Positions 1 to 6,596 of a DNA stretch of 10,320 bases are shown here, piece after piece. Numbering within the stretch: position 1 is the first letter of the stretch; the number at the start of each line of letters is the position of its first letter. Source of the DNA: Actinomycetota bacterium (GTDB taxonomy: Bacteria > Actinomycetota > Actinomycetes > Streptosporangiales > Streptosporangiaceae); the NCBI GenBank assembly GCA_003242605.1, contig QGUZ01000176.1, positions 1-10,320 on the forward strand. The letters run 5' to 3'. Both the position numbers and the translations under genes were made by a program. The notes under the pieces were generated by a model. The model worked only from the letters and a program-made list of their open reading frames with translations. It was not told where the DNA came from and made no database searches.

Positions 1-491
1 CCGACGAGGTGCTGCTGCACGCCCTGGCGAAGGTGGGGCTGGACGAGCAGGTGCTGCGGCTGCCGGACGGGCTCGACACGGTGATCGGCGGCGCGAACGA
101 CCTGTCCGGCGGCCAGCGCCAGCGCCTGGCACTGGCCCGGGCGATCCTCGCCGACGCCCCGCTCGTCCTGCTCGACGAGCCCACCTCCCAGCTCGACACG
201 GTCAACGAGGTAAAGCTCCGCGAGATCGTCGACGACCTCGCGCGGGACCGGGCGGTGCTCGTGGTCGCGCACCGGCTGTCCACGGTGCAGCACGCCGACC
301 GGGTGATCGTGCTCGACCGGGGCCGGGTCCTCGCCGTCGGCACCCACGAGGAGCTGCTGGCCGGCTGCGACGCGTACGCGGAGCTGGTGAGCGGGCAGCT
401 GCTGGGGGCCACGGCGGGCGCGCTCCCCGAGCTGAACGGCGCCACCGCGGGCCCCGACGCCGCGCGGGCGTCCGTGCGGCAGGGGGTGTGA
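1..491 (+). CDS. ABC exporter, C-terminal ATPase domain (5' truncated), lanthipeptide T-type
   Basis: This is the end of an ABC transporter; the reading frame is open at the left edge, so the start and any membrane domain lie upstream. About 162 residues are visible. They contain the signature LSGGQ (from base 102), Walker B with catalytic Glu (LVLLDEPTS, Asp at 174 and Glu at 177), a D-loop reading SQLD rather than the common SALD, and the H-loop His (AHRLST, base 270). The ATP-binding cassette is of the MsbA/LanT exporter class, usually a fused membrane-plus-ATPase chain that works as a dimer in the cytoplasmic membrane. A tail of about 35 residues rich in Ala and Gly follows the cassette. 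The stop codon overlaps the first possible start of the next gene. Its place before four peptide-modification genes suggests it exports the modified peptide. That role, and whether an N-terminal peptidase domain exists, are inferred and cannot be seen. Confidence 0.9.
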   Translation, partial: DEVLLHALAKVGLDEQVLRLPDGLDTVIGGANDLSGGQRQRLALARAILADAPLVLLDEPTSQLDTVNEVKLREIVDDLARDRAVLVVAHRLSTVQHADRVIVLDRGRVLAVGTHEELLAGCDAYAELVSGQLLGATAGALPELNGATAGPDAARASVRQGV

Positions 492-496
492 TCCGG

Positions 497-1459
497 ATGA
501 CGACCTTCTCCGTGCTGGTGCCGTTCATGCCGCAGCGACCCGAGCAGGTGCTGCCGCTCGCCGCCCTGGTCCGGCACAGCGCCGCGTACCGGCTCTGGCA
601 GGGACAGTCGCTGATCGTCGAACCGCACCAGGCGTTCACCTATGCCGCGGCCTCCGGCTTCCGGGTGCCGTGCGGCACTGGCGTGACACTCATGCCGTTC
701 CGGCATCCGCTCGAGGCCGCGATGCAGGCGCGGTCGGTCGCGCTCGCCACCGGGCAGCCGATGGTGGCGGGCTTCGGGCCGGGCGGGACCGCGCTGCAGG
801 GGAGCATGCTCGGCGCGCCGTACGCCAGCCCGCTCACCGCGGTGCGCGAGTACGTCACGATCGTGCGCGCGCTGCTCGAGGGCCGGCCGGTGGAGCTCGA
901 CGGCGAATACTATCCGGCCCGCCTCAACATGAACTGGCCGCAGGTTCCGCAGATCGAGCTCGGGCTCGGGGTGCTGCGCCCGGGCATGGCGCGGCTCGCC
1001 GGGGAGATCGCCGACGTCGCCATCACCTGGCTCACCCCGCCCGGGTACGTGCGCGACGTGCTCGCGCCCGCGCTGCGGGAGGGTGCGGAGCGGGCCGGGC
1101 GGACGGTGCCCCGCGTCGTCGCGATGGTGCCGGTGGCGCTCGACGCCTCCGGCCGCGACCCGGTCGAGCTCGTGCTCACCGGGAATTCCGGCCACCTGTC
1201 GCTGCCGCACTACCAGGACATGCTCCGCCGCTCGGGGATCGAGGTCGACCCGGACGAGCCGGCGGTGACGGCGAAGGGCGTGCTGGCGAGCCGGGCCTTC
1301 GTCTTCGGCGACCTCGACGGGGTGCGCGCCGCGATGGCCGAGTACCGGGAGGCCGGGGTGGACGAGATCGTGCTCAACGTCACCGGCGTCTGCCTCCGGC
1401 TCGGCCTGCCCACCGCGCTCACCGAGCTGGAGACGATCCTCAAGGAGGTGGCCGAGTGA
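497..1459 (+). CDS. F420-dependent luciferase-like oxidoreductase, class V lanthipeptide J-type reductase
   Basis: A 320-residue protein of the bacterial luciferase-like (LLM) fold, a TIM barrel that in actinomycetes commonly binds coenzyme F420. Family features include the strand and loop at residues 59-72 (GTGVTLMPFRHP), followed by a Gln-Ala-Arg helix, a Gly-rich loop (GFGPGG), and a segment typical of the family (TAVREYVTIVRALLEGRPVE, then DGEYY). In class V lanthipeptide clusters this enzyme (LxmJ type) uses F420H2 to reduce dehydroalanine or dehydrobutyrine to D-Ala or D-Abu. That substrate is assigned here from context. I chose ATG 497 because the AGGGGG at 481-486 lies 10 bases upstream. 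GTG 488, which overlaps the previous stop, has that purine run directly against it and is less likely, though it would add only three residues. The end overlaps the decarboxylase start. A non-lanthipeptide LLM oxidoreductase remains possible. Confidence 0.85.
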   Translation: MTTFSVLVPFMPQRPEQVLPLAALVRHSAAYRLWQGQSLIVEPHQAFTYAAASGFRVPCGTGVTLMPFRHPLEAAMQARSVALATGQPMVAGFGPGGTALQGSMLGAPYASPLTAVREYVTIVRALLEGRPVELDGEYYPARLNMNWPQVPQIELGLGVLRPGMARLAGEIADVAITWLTPPGYVRDVLAPALREGAERAGRTVPRVVAMVPVALDASGRDPVELVLTGNSGHLSLPHYQDMLRRSGIEVDPDEPAVTAKGVLASRAFVFGDLDGVRAAMAEYREAGVDEIVLNVTGVCLRLGLPTALTELETILKEVAE

Positions 1460-2106
1460 CCGCGCCGCCGGGCCCGCACGACGCCGCGCCCGAGCTCGGG
1501 ATCTCCCGCCTCCTGTTCGTGGTCACCGGAGCGGTCGCCGCGGCGCATACGCCGTTCTGGCTCGAATGGCTGCGCGGCGCCCATCCGGAGCTGGAGATCC
1601 GGACGGTGCTCACCCGCAGCGCCCGCCGCTTCGTCACGCCCGCCGCGCTCACCGCGTGCTCCGGCGGCGAGGTGTTCCTCGACGAGTGGCCGGAGGACGA
1701 GACCGCCGCCCGGCACGTCGAGTGGCAGCAGTGGGCGGACGCCATCGTGGTCTACCCGGCCACGCTGAACTTCGTCGCCCGGTTCGCGCTCGGGCTCGCC
1801 GACACGCCCGCGCTGCTCGCCGCGCAGTGCGCGACCGTGCCCGTGGTCCTCGCGCCCGCGCTGCCGCCGAACGGCCTCGACAGCGCCGCGTACCAGGCGC
1901 ACTGGACGGCCCTGCAGCGCCGCCGCAACGTCGCCGTGGCCCCGCCCCAGCCCGGGCTGAGCGCGACCACCCGCCGCCACGACGCCTGGGCCCCCGCGCT
2001 CCTGCCCGACGTGCTCAAGCTCCTCGAGCAGCGCCGCGCGGAGCTCGCGGCCGAGCCGGACGCGCCGCCGCCGGTGGTCGACCTGGCGGACGGGAGGCGG
2101 CCGTGA
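1456..2106 (+). CDS. HFCD-family flavoprotein, peptidyl-cysteine decarboxylase (LanD type)
   Basis: A 216-residue homologue of the FMN-dependent cysteine decarboxylases (EpiD, MrsD, phosphopantothenoylcysteine decarboxylase). These oxidatively decarboxylate a C-terminal peptide Cys to an aminoenethiolate, which cyclises to AviCys or AviMeCys. Visible features are the first beta strand and FMN loop (LLFVVTGAVAA, residues 19-29), the probable active-site His87 in ARHVEWQQWAD, the PATLNF motif at 101-106 (PASANT position) followed by a helix ending GLAD, and a substrate-clamp-like segment 134-150 beginning PALPPNG and ending HW. The start is GTG 1456 in a four-base overlap with the preceding stop, served by GGAGG at 1444-1448 with seven bases of spacing. 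A short Pro/Ala-rich N-terminus and a charged tail lie outside the core. The operon argues for a RiPP role rather than coenzyme A synthesis, since the usual CoaB half is absent. Confidence 0.9.
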   Translation: MTAPPGPHDAAPELGISRLLFVVTGAVAAAHTPFWLEWLRGAHPELEIRTVLTRSARRFVTPAALTACSGGEVFLDEWPEDETAARHVEWQQWADAIVVYPATLNFVARFALGLADTPALLAAQCATVPVVLAPALPPNGLDSAAYQAHWTALQRRRNVAVAPPQPGLSATTRRHDAWAPALLPDVLKLLEQRRAELAAEPDAPPPVVDLADGRRP

Positions 2107-2993
2107 CGGCCCCCGCGGTGGCCCCGGTGGCGGAGTTCGGCACCGGGCTGCTGCACACCACGATCACGGCGGACGGCGAGGGCGGGTTCGTCTGGAGCCG
2201 GCGCCCCGGACCGCTCGCCCCCGCGCCGTTCGCCCCCGCGGACCCGGAGCTCGCCGGCCGGATCGCGGCTGTCGAGCTTCCGGCCGGGGTACGGCCGGTC
2301 CCCGGCGCGGCCCGGGGCGAGGCGCGCGAGTCCCGCGTCGCGGGCGCGCGGTCGGTGGCCGACCACCTGATCCGCGACGGCGTGCATCCGTGCCTGGAGC
2401 CCGCGCTCCGCGGCCTTGGGGCCGCGCTCGCCGCGCTGCACGCGCTCCCGCCGCCCGCCCACCGGCCCGCCGCGCCGTCCCGAGGGCTGGCCCGGCTGGA
2501 GGCCTGGCTGCGGGGCCGCCCGCTCCAGGCCTGGGCCGCCCAGGCGGCCGCGGTGCTGCGGGACCGGATCGGCCCGGACCGCTGGGCGAGGCTGTGCGCC
2601 TGGGCGGCGCGGACCGCCGGGGAACCCGCGGCCGGGCCCGTGCTCTGCCACGGCGCCCCCGGCCTGGGCTCGGTGGTGTTCGACCCGCACACCGGGGTCG
2701 CGGAGATCCTCGTCGGCGAGGACCTGTGCGTCGCGCCGCGGCACGCCGACCTCGGCTGGGTGATCGGCGAGCTGGTGGAGCTGTCCTGGCGGCTCGGCGG
2801 GGACGTGCGGGCCTGGCAGGGCCTCACCGACGCGCTGCTCGAAGGGTACGGGCACGGTACGGAGCTGCCGTGGAACCACCTGGCGGCCGTGCGCATCGCG
2901 CTGCACCTGCACGACTACACCGCCTACGTCGCCTGGGACCCCGCCGAGTGCGAGCGGTACGCGCACTTTCTCGGTTATCTCATCGACCTGTGA
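2103..2993 (+). CDS. APH-fold phosphotransferase-like protein, class V lanthipeptide K-type
   Basis: A 296-residue protein that looks like a diverged aminoglycoside-phosphotransferase or choline-kinase fold. The C-terminal lobe has the catalytic-loop position HGAPGLGS (residues 183-190), where kinases normally have HxDxxxxN. About 15 residues later comes GEDLCVAP (205-212), then ADLGWVIGEL at the metal-binding Asp position (Asp216). The pattern GEDL-x(3)-P-x(3)-DLGW resembles what I recall from phosphotransferases in lexapeptide- and cacaoidin-type clusters (LxmK type). There they phosphorylate Ser/Thr of the precursor before elimination by a HopA1-type partner. No clear N-lobe glycine loop or Lys is recognised. 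The start is GTG 2103 in a four-base overlap with the decarboxylase stop, with GGGAGG at 2092-2097. The function rests mostly on context. Loss of activity cannot be excluded because the catalytic Asp is replaced by Ala185. Confidence 0.78.
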   Translation: MTAPAVAPVAEFGTGLLHTTITADGEGGFVWSRRPGPLAPAPFAPADPELAGRIAAVELPAGVRPVPGAARGEARESRVAGARSVADHLIRDGVHPCLEPALRGLGAALAALHALPPPAHRPAAPSRGLARLEAWLRGRPLQAWAAQAAAVLRDRIGPDRWARLCAWAARTAGEPAAGPVLCHGAPGLGSVVFDPHTGVAEILVGEDLCVAPRHADLGWVIGELVELSWRLGGDVRAWQGLTDALLEGYGHGTELPWNHLAAVRIALHLHDYTAYVAWDPAECERYAHFLGYLIDL

Positions 2994-3012
2994 CATTGGA
3001 GGTGCCGCGCCG

Positions 3013-5592
3013 ATGACCGGCGGCCGGGAACCGCTCGGGACCACCCTGTCCAACGGCCTGCGGGTGCTCGTGGCGCCGTGGCCGGGCACGCCGCGGGTCG
3101 CGGTGGCCGTGCACTACCGGGTCGGGTTCCGCGCCGAGCCACCCGGCCGGCAGGGGTTCGCCCACCTGTTCGAACACCTGATGTTCCGAGGCAGCGCGAG
3201 CCTGCCCGACGGCCGGTTCTTCGACCACGTCTACCGGCTCGCCGGCACCGCCAACGGCACCACCCACCAGGACTTCACCGACTACTACCAGGTGCTCCCG
3301 TCGGCCGGCCTGGAGCAGGCGCTGTTCGCCGAGGCCGACCGCATGCGGGCGCCGCGGTTCACCCCGAGGAACCTCGCCGAGCAGCTCGCCGGGATCGAGG
3401 AGGAGATCCGCCAGGCCACGGTCGAGCGGCCGTACGGCGGGTTCCCCTGGCCGCTGCTGCCCGGCGTGCTCTACGACACCTTCGCCAACGCGCACGACGG
3501 CTACGGGGACGTGGCCCTGCTGCGCCGCACCACGCCGGACGACTGCGCCGAGTTCTTCGAGGCCCACTACGCGCCGGGCAACGCGGTGCTCACGATCGCC
3601 GGTGACGTCGACCCGGACGCCGCCGTCCGGCTCGCCGAGCGGCATTTCGGGGACATCCCGGCACGCCCGGTACGGCCGGCGCCGGACCTCCGGGAGCCCG
3701 CGCCCCGGACCGACCGGTGGGCCGCCTTCGGCGAGCCCGGCGTGCCCGCCACCGCGGTCGCGCTCGGCTACCGGCTGCCGGACCCGGAGGCGGACCTGCC
3801 CGGCTATCTCGCCCACGTGGTGCTCGCCCGGCTGCTGACCCGGAACGGGCCGGCCCGGCCGTGCGGGCCGCGCCTCGACGCGAGCTGCGGCTTCTTCGGC
3901 ATGCTCGCCGCGAAGGACCCGGACACGCTCGTCGTCGCGGCACTGCTGTCGCCCGGCACGCCGCCGGAGCGGCTGGTGGCCGCGGTGGACGAGCGGTGGG
4001 CCGAGTGGGCCGACCCCGAGCGCATCGCCGGCCCGGTGGCCGAGGTGGTGCGCGCCCTGCGCGCCGAGCACCACCGGCGGTACGGCGACCTGGAGGCCCG
4101 CTGCCGCGCCCTCGGCCGGATGGAGGCGCTGTTCGGCCGGGCCGGGCTCCTCGACGAGCTGTCCGGGCTGCTCGCCCGGGTGTCGCCGGAGCGGGTCGCG
4201 CGGGCGGCCCGGGCGCTGCGGGCCGCGCACAAGGCGGTGCTCGTCCTCGAACCGGCCGCGCGCCGGACCCGGCCCCGCCCCGCCTCGCCGGTGGCGGACC
4301 CGTTGGCGGTGCGCCGCGGCGCCGCCGACCGGCTCGGGCGCGCCGCCGCACGGCCGGTGCCTCCGCTTGGGCCGCAGCGCGAGCCCCGGCTGCCGGAGCG
4401 GTGCGAGGCCGTGCTCGCCGGCGGCCTGCGGGTGGTCGCCGTCCGGGATCCGCGGGTGCCCCTGATCGAGCTGCGGCTGCGCCTGCCGCTCGGCACGCCC
4501 GGCTGGGCCCGCCCCGAGCGGGTGGACGCGCTGTTCGCGCCCGACCGGGCGCGGGCGGCCCAGGCGGCCCGCGCGTTCGGCGGCGAGCTCGGCCTGTCCG
4601 TCGACGGGCAGTGGCTCGACCTTTCCCGTCTACCCCCCGGCGGGGCCGTCGGCTACTGGCCTCGCCTTCTCGCCCGGGTGCCGCCCCCCCCGGACCCCCG
4701 CGGGCCGGTGCCCCCCCCGGCCTGGCACCGCCCCGACCGGCTCGGGGACGCCGCGCTGCGCCGCCACTGGCTCGGCGGGGCGGCCGCGGAGGAGCCCGGC
4801 CTCGCCGAGCTGCGCCGGGCCGTGCTGAACCCGGCCGGCGGATGCCTCGTCGCCGTCGGCGACCTCGACCCGGAGGAGTTCGCGGCGCGCGCGGAGAAGG
4901 CGCTCGCCGCCTGGCGGGCCCCGGACGACGGCGAGCGTGCCCCGCTCACCCTGCACGGCACCGCCGACCTCCTCGTGCTGCCCCGGCCCGGGCTCGCCGA
5001 GGCCCGCCTCACCCTCTGCGCGGTGTCCCCGCCCGGTGCCGGCGAGGCCGCCCGCTACCTCGCCGTCACGATCTTCGGCGGCTTCGCGCGGTCCCGGCTC
5101 GCGACGCGCATGCTCCGGCACGGGCGGGTGGAGTACGACGCCTACGCCGGGCGGGACCTCATCCTCGACACCCACCGGGCTTACGTGCGGGCGCGTGTGC
5201 CGAGCGGGCTCGTCCCGGTCGCGCTCGGCGACATCCGCGCGGAGATGAGCAGGCTCGCCACTGATCCGCCCGGCCCCGCCGAGACGGCCGCAGCCCGCGA
5301 CCACTGCGCCGCGCAGCTGCTGTCGGCGTTCGACTCGCCCTGCCTGCTCGCCGACCTGATCCGCCAGACGGTCTCCTTCGGCCAGGGGGCCGACTGGCTG
5401 GAACGGCTGCCCGGCCTGCTGCGCGAGGTGCCGCCCGCAGCGGCGGCGCAGGCCGTGGTGGAGCTGTACGGCACCCGCCCTCCGGGCGGCGTGATCGTAG
5501 GCGACGTCGACGCGGACCTGCTCTCCTCCGCCGCGGATGACATGCGGATCGTCACCGTGGCCCCTGGTGGGCCGGACGCCGCGACGCGGTAG
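3013..5592 (+). CDS. Double-domain M16 zinc metallopeptidase, candidate leader peptidase
   Basis: An 859-residue protein made of two M16 (pitrilysin/MPP-like) units joined by an Arg/Pro-rich linker at about 414-456. The N-terminal unit has the inverted zinc motif HLFEH (His51, Glu54, His55) and the third ligand Glu131, with 75 residues between as the family requires. The C-terminal unit (about 457-845) has no HxxEH; the matching stretch is PERVDALFAP near 501-510. It does carry the substrate-binding Arg/Tyr pair at Arg702 and Tyr708 (TRMLRHGRVEY). This is the division of labour of M16B heterodimers, here in one chain. No signal peptide is visible, so it probably acts in the cytoplasm. GGAGG at 2998-3002 serves the ATG, 19 bases after the kinase-like gene. 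Leader removal from a lanthipeptide is inferred from the operon and from M16B proteases known in related clusters. A Pro-rich stretch at 556-570 is encoded by two eight-base C runs. Confidence 0.88.
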   Translation: MTGGREPLGTTLSNGLRVLVAPWPGTPRVAVAVHYRVGFRAEPPGRQGFAHLFEHLMFRGSASLPDGRFFDHVYRLAGTANGTTHQDFTDYYQVLPSAGLEQALFAEADRMRAPRFTPRNLAEQLAGIEEEIRQATVERPYGGFPWPLLPGVLYDTFANAHDGYGDVALLRRTTPDDCAEFFEAHYAPGNAVLTIAGDVDPDAAVRLAERHFGDIPARPVRPAPDLREPAPRTDRWAAFGEPGVPATAVALGYRLPDPEADLPGYLAHVVLARLLTRNGPARPCGPRLDASCGFFGMLAAKDPDTLVVAALLSPGTPPERLVAAVDERWAEWADPERIAGPVAEVVRALRAEHHRRYGDLEARCRALGRMEALFGRAGLLDELSGLLARVSPERVARAARALRAAHKAVLVLEPAARRTRPRPASPVADPLAVRRGAADRLGRAAARPVPPLGPQREPRLPERCEAVLAGGLRVVAVRDPRVPLIELRLRLPLGTPGWARPERVDALFAPDRARAAQAARAFGGELGLSVDGQWLDLSRLPPGGAVGYWPRLLARVPPPPDPRGPVPPPAWHRPDRLGDAALRRHWLGGAAAEEPGLAELRRAVLNPAGGCLVAVGDLDPEEFAARAEKALAAWRAPDDGERAPLTLHGTADLLVLPRPGLAEARLTLCAVSPPGAGEAARYLAVTIFGGFARSRLATRMLRHGRVEYDAYAGRDLILDTHRAYVRARVPSGLVPVALGDIRAEMSRLATDPPGPAETAAARDHCAAQLLSAFDSPCLLADLIRQTVSFGQGADWLERLPGLLREVPPAAAAQAVVELYGTRPPGGVIVGDVDADLLSSAADDMRIVTVAPGGPDAATR

Positions 5593-5597
5593 TGACG

Positions 5598-5658
5598 GCG
5601 GGGCGACGCCGGATTCACGGGCCGTCCGCGCACGGGCCGGCCTCGCCGGTCGCCCCGT
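5598..5658 (+). terminator. Possible terminator hairpin after the peptide-cluster operon
   Basis: The arm CGGGGCGAC at 5599-5607 pairs perfectly with GTCGCCCCG at 5649-5657, extended by a G-T pair (5598 with 5658). It starts six bases after the M16 stop. The loop is long (41 bases) and GC-rich. It contains the direct repeat CACGGGCCG at 5616-5624 and 5631-5639, and could fold further. No T run follows, which is common for actinomycete terminators but weakens the call in a GC-rich background. Confidence 0.35.
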
Positions 5659-5714
5659 CCGTGGATTGTGCCGGAAACCGTCGTCATGTACCTACGGCTG
5701 TTGTTAGTACTTCA

Positions 5715-5743
5715 TTGATGGGATGTAGTAGAAGTGCTACATT
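5715..5743 (+). promoter_or_regulatory. Candidate promoter of the ABC-2 exporter operon, possibly leaderless
   Basis: TTGATG (5715-5720) and TACATT (5738-5743) match the vegetative sigma factor consensus at four of six positions each and are separated by 17 bases. Transcription would start about seven bases after the -10 box, at 5750 or 5751, which is the ATG of the transporter ATPase. No good ribosome binding site precedes that ATG (the sequence is ATTCACGAGT), so a leaderless message is likely. A second option is TTGTTA (5701-5706) with TGTAGT (5724-5729), also 17 bases apart. The stretch is markedly more AT-rich than its surroundings. Confidence 0.5.
5723..5742. promoter_or_regulatory. Palindromic operator candidate over the exporter promoter
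   Basis: ATGTAGTA and TGCTACAT form two eight-base half-sites with one mismatch around a four-base centre GAAG; the outer six bases pair perfectly. The palindrome covers the spacer and -10 box of the predicted promoter, the place where a dimeric repressor would block transcription. A related partial copy, TTAGTACTTC at 5704-5713, matches the complement of GAAGTGCTAC (5731-5740) at eight of ten bases. The binding protein is unknown. The XRE-type protein encoded downstream in the same operon is a natural candidate, but this is inference. Confidence 0.55.
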
Positions 5744-5750
5744 CACGAGT

Positions 5751-6596
5751 ATGACTTCGGCAATCACCGTTCGCGGGCTGCGGATGAGGTACGGCTCCAC
5801 CGAGGTGTTACAGGGGGTCGACCTCGACATCGACCGAGGTGAGATCTTCACGCTGCTCGGCCCCAACGGGGCGGGGAAGACCACGACGATCGAGATCCTC
5901 GAGGGCTTCCGGAAGCGGTCCGGCGGCGAGGTGCGGGTGCTCGGCGTCGATCCCGAGCGCGGCGGTGACGCCTGGCGGGCGAAGCTCGGCATCGTGCTCC
6001 AGTCCTGGCGTGACCACGGCAGGTGGGAGACCCGCCGGCTGCTCGCGCACGTGGCGGAGTTCTACGACGACCCGTACGACCCCGACGAGCTGCTCGAGGC
6101 GGTCGGCCTCACCGCACAGGCAGACCGGCGGGTGAGCCGCCTGTCAGGCGGGCAGCGGCGGCGGCTCGACGTCGCGCTCGGCATCGTCGGCCGGCCCGAG
6201 CTGCTCTTCCTCGACGAGCCGACGGCCGGGTTCGACCCGGAGGCGCGCAGCGAGTTCCACGAGCTCATCGCCAAGCTCGCCGCGCGGGACGGCATGACCG
6301 TGCTGCTCACCACCCACGACCTCGCCGAGGCCGAGAAGCTGGCGCACCGCACGGCGATCCTCGTGCGCGGCAGGGTGGCCGTCTGCGGCACACCGGGCGA
6401 GCTCGCCGCCGCCGTACAGGCGCCCTCGCGAGTGGAGTGGCTGGAGGACGGCCGCCCGCAGAGCGTGACCACATCCGATCCGTCGCAGGTGGCGTGGGAG
6501 CTGCACCAGCGGTTCGGCGGCCCGGTGCCCGGGCTCACCATCCGCCGCCCGACGCTCGAGGAGAGCTACCTCAACCTGGTCGGGAGGGAATCGTGA
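5751..6596 (+). CDS. ABC-2 type exporter, ATP-binding subunit
   Basis: A 281-residue stand-alone ATP-binding protein of the DrrA/CcmA-like group that energises drug, lipid or peptide export together with a separate permease. All cassette motifs are intact: Walker A GPNGAGKTT (37-45), Q-loop IVLQSWRDHG, signature LSGGQ (131-135), Walker B LLFLDEPTAGFD with Asp155 and Glu156, and switch His189. The C-terminal 70 residues are the accessory region usual for this group, ending LEESYLNLVGRES. I chose ATG 5751 because the frame upstream to 5592 crosses the intergenic region and gives non-conserved, Ser/Pro-rich sequence, and because the predicted promoter places transcription start at this ATG. It overlaps the permease gene by four bases. 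The substrate cannot be read from the sequence. Immunity to the neighbouring peptide product is one possibility. Confidence 0.95.
   Translation: MTSAITVRGLRMRYGSTEVLQGVDLDIDRGEIFTLLGPNGAGKTTTIEILEGFRKRSGGEVRVLGVDPERGGDAWRAKLGIVLQSWRDHGRWETRRLLAHVAEFYDDPYDPDELLEAVGLTAQADRRVSRLSGGQRRRLDVALGIVGRPELLFLDEPTAGFDPEARSEFHELIAKLAARDGMTVLLTTHDLAEAEKLAHRTAILVRGRVAVCGTPGELAAAVQAPSRVEWLEDGRPQSVTTSDPSQVAWELHQRFGGPVPGLTIRRPTLEESYLNLVGRES

Noticed and set aside
488..496. GTG 488 as start of the luciferase-like oxidoreductase
   Set aside because: The only purine-rich ribosome binding site (481-486) would be one base away; ATG 497 has correct spacing. The difference is three residues, so this is not certain.
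1752..3089. Long minus-strand open frames (also 1210-1980, 2015-2896, 2980-4230, 3590-4351)
   Set aside because: They lie opposite well-supported genes, have Arg/Pro/Gly-rich sequence without family motifs, and are the usual artefact of high-GC third positions.
4684..4718. A frameshift in the protease at the C runs
   Set aside because: The frame stays open through the Arg/Tyr motif and a normal M16 C-terminus, so the coding sequence as given is intact.
1..5592. Thioamitide (thioviridamide-like) cluster
   Set aside because: It shares the decarboxylase and APH-type protein, but no YcaO or TfuA gene is present, and the F420-type reductase fits class V lanthipeptides better. Genes upstream could still change this.
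5592..5750. N-terminal extension of the exporter ATPase from GTG 5592
   Set aside because: It would add 53 residues of non-conserved sequence crossing the terminator-like and promoter regions; ATPase homologues begin near MTSAITVRGL.
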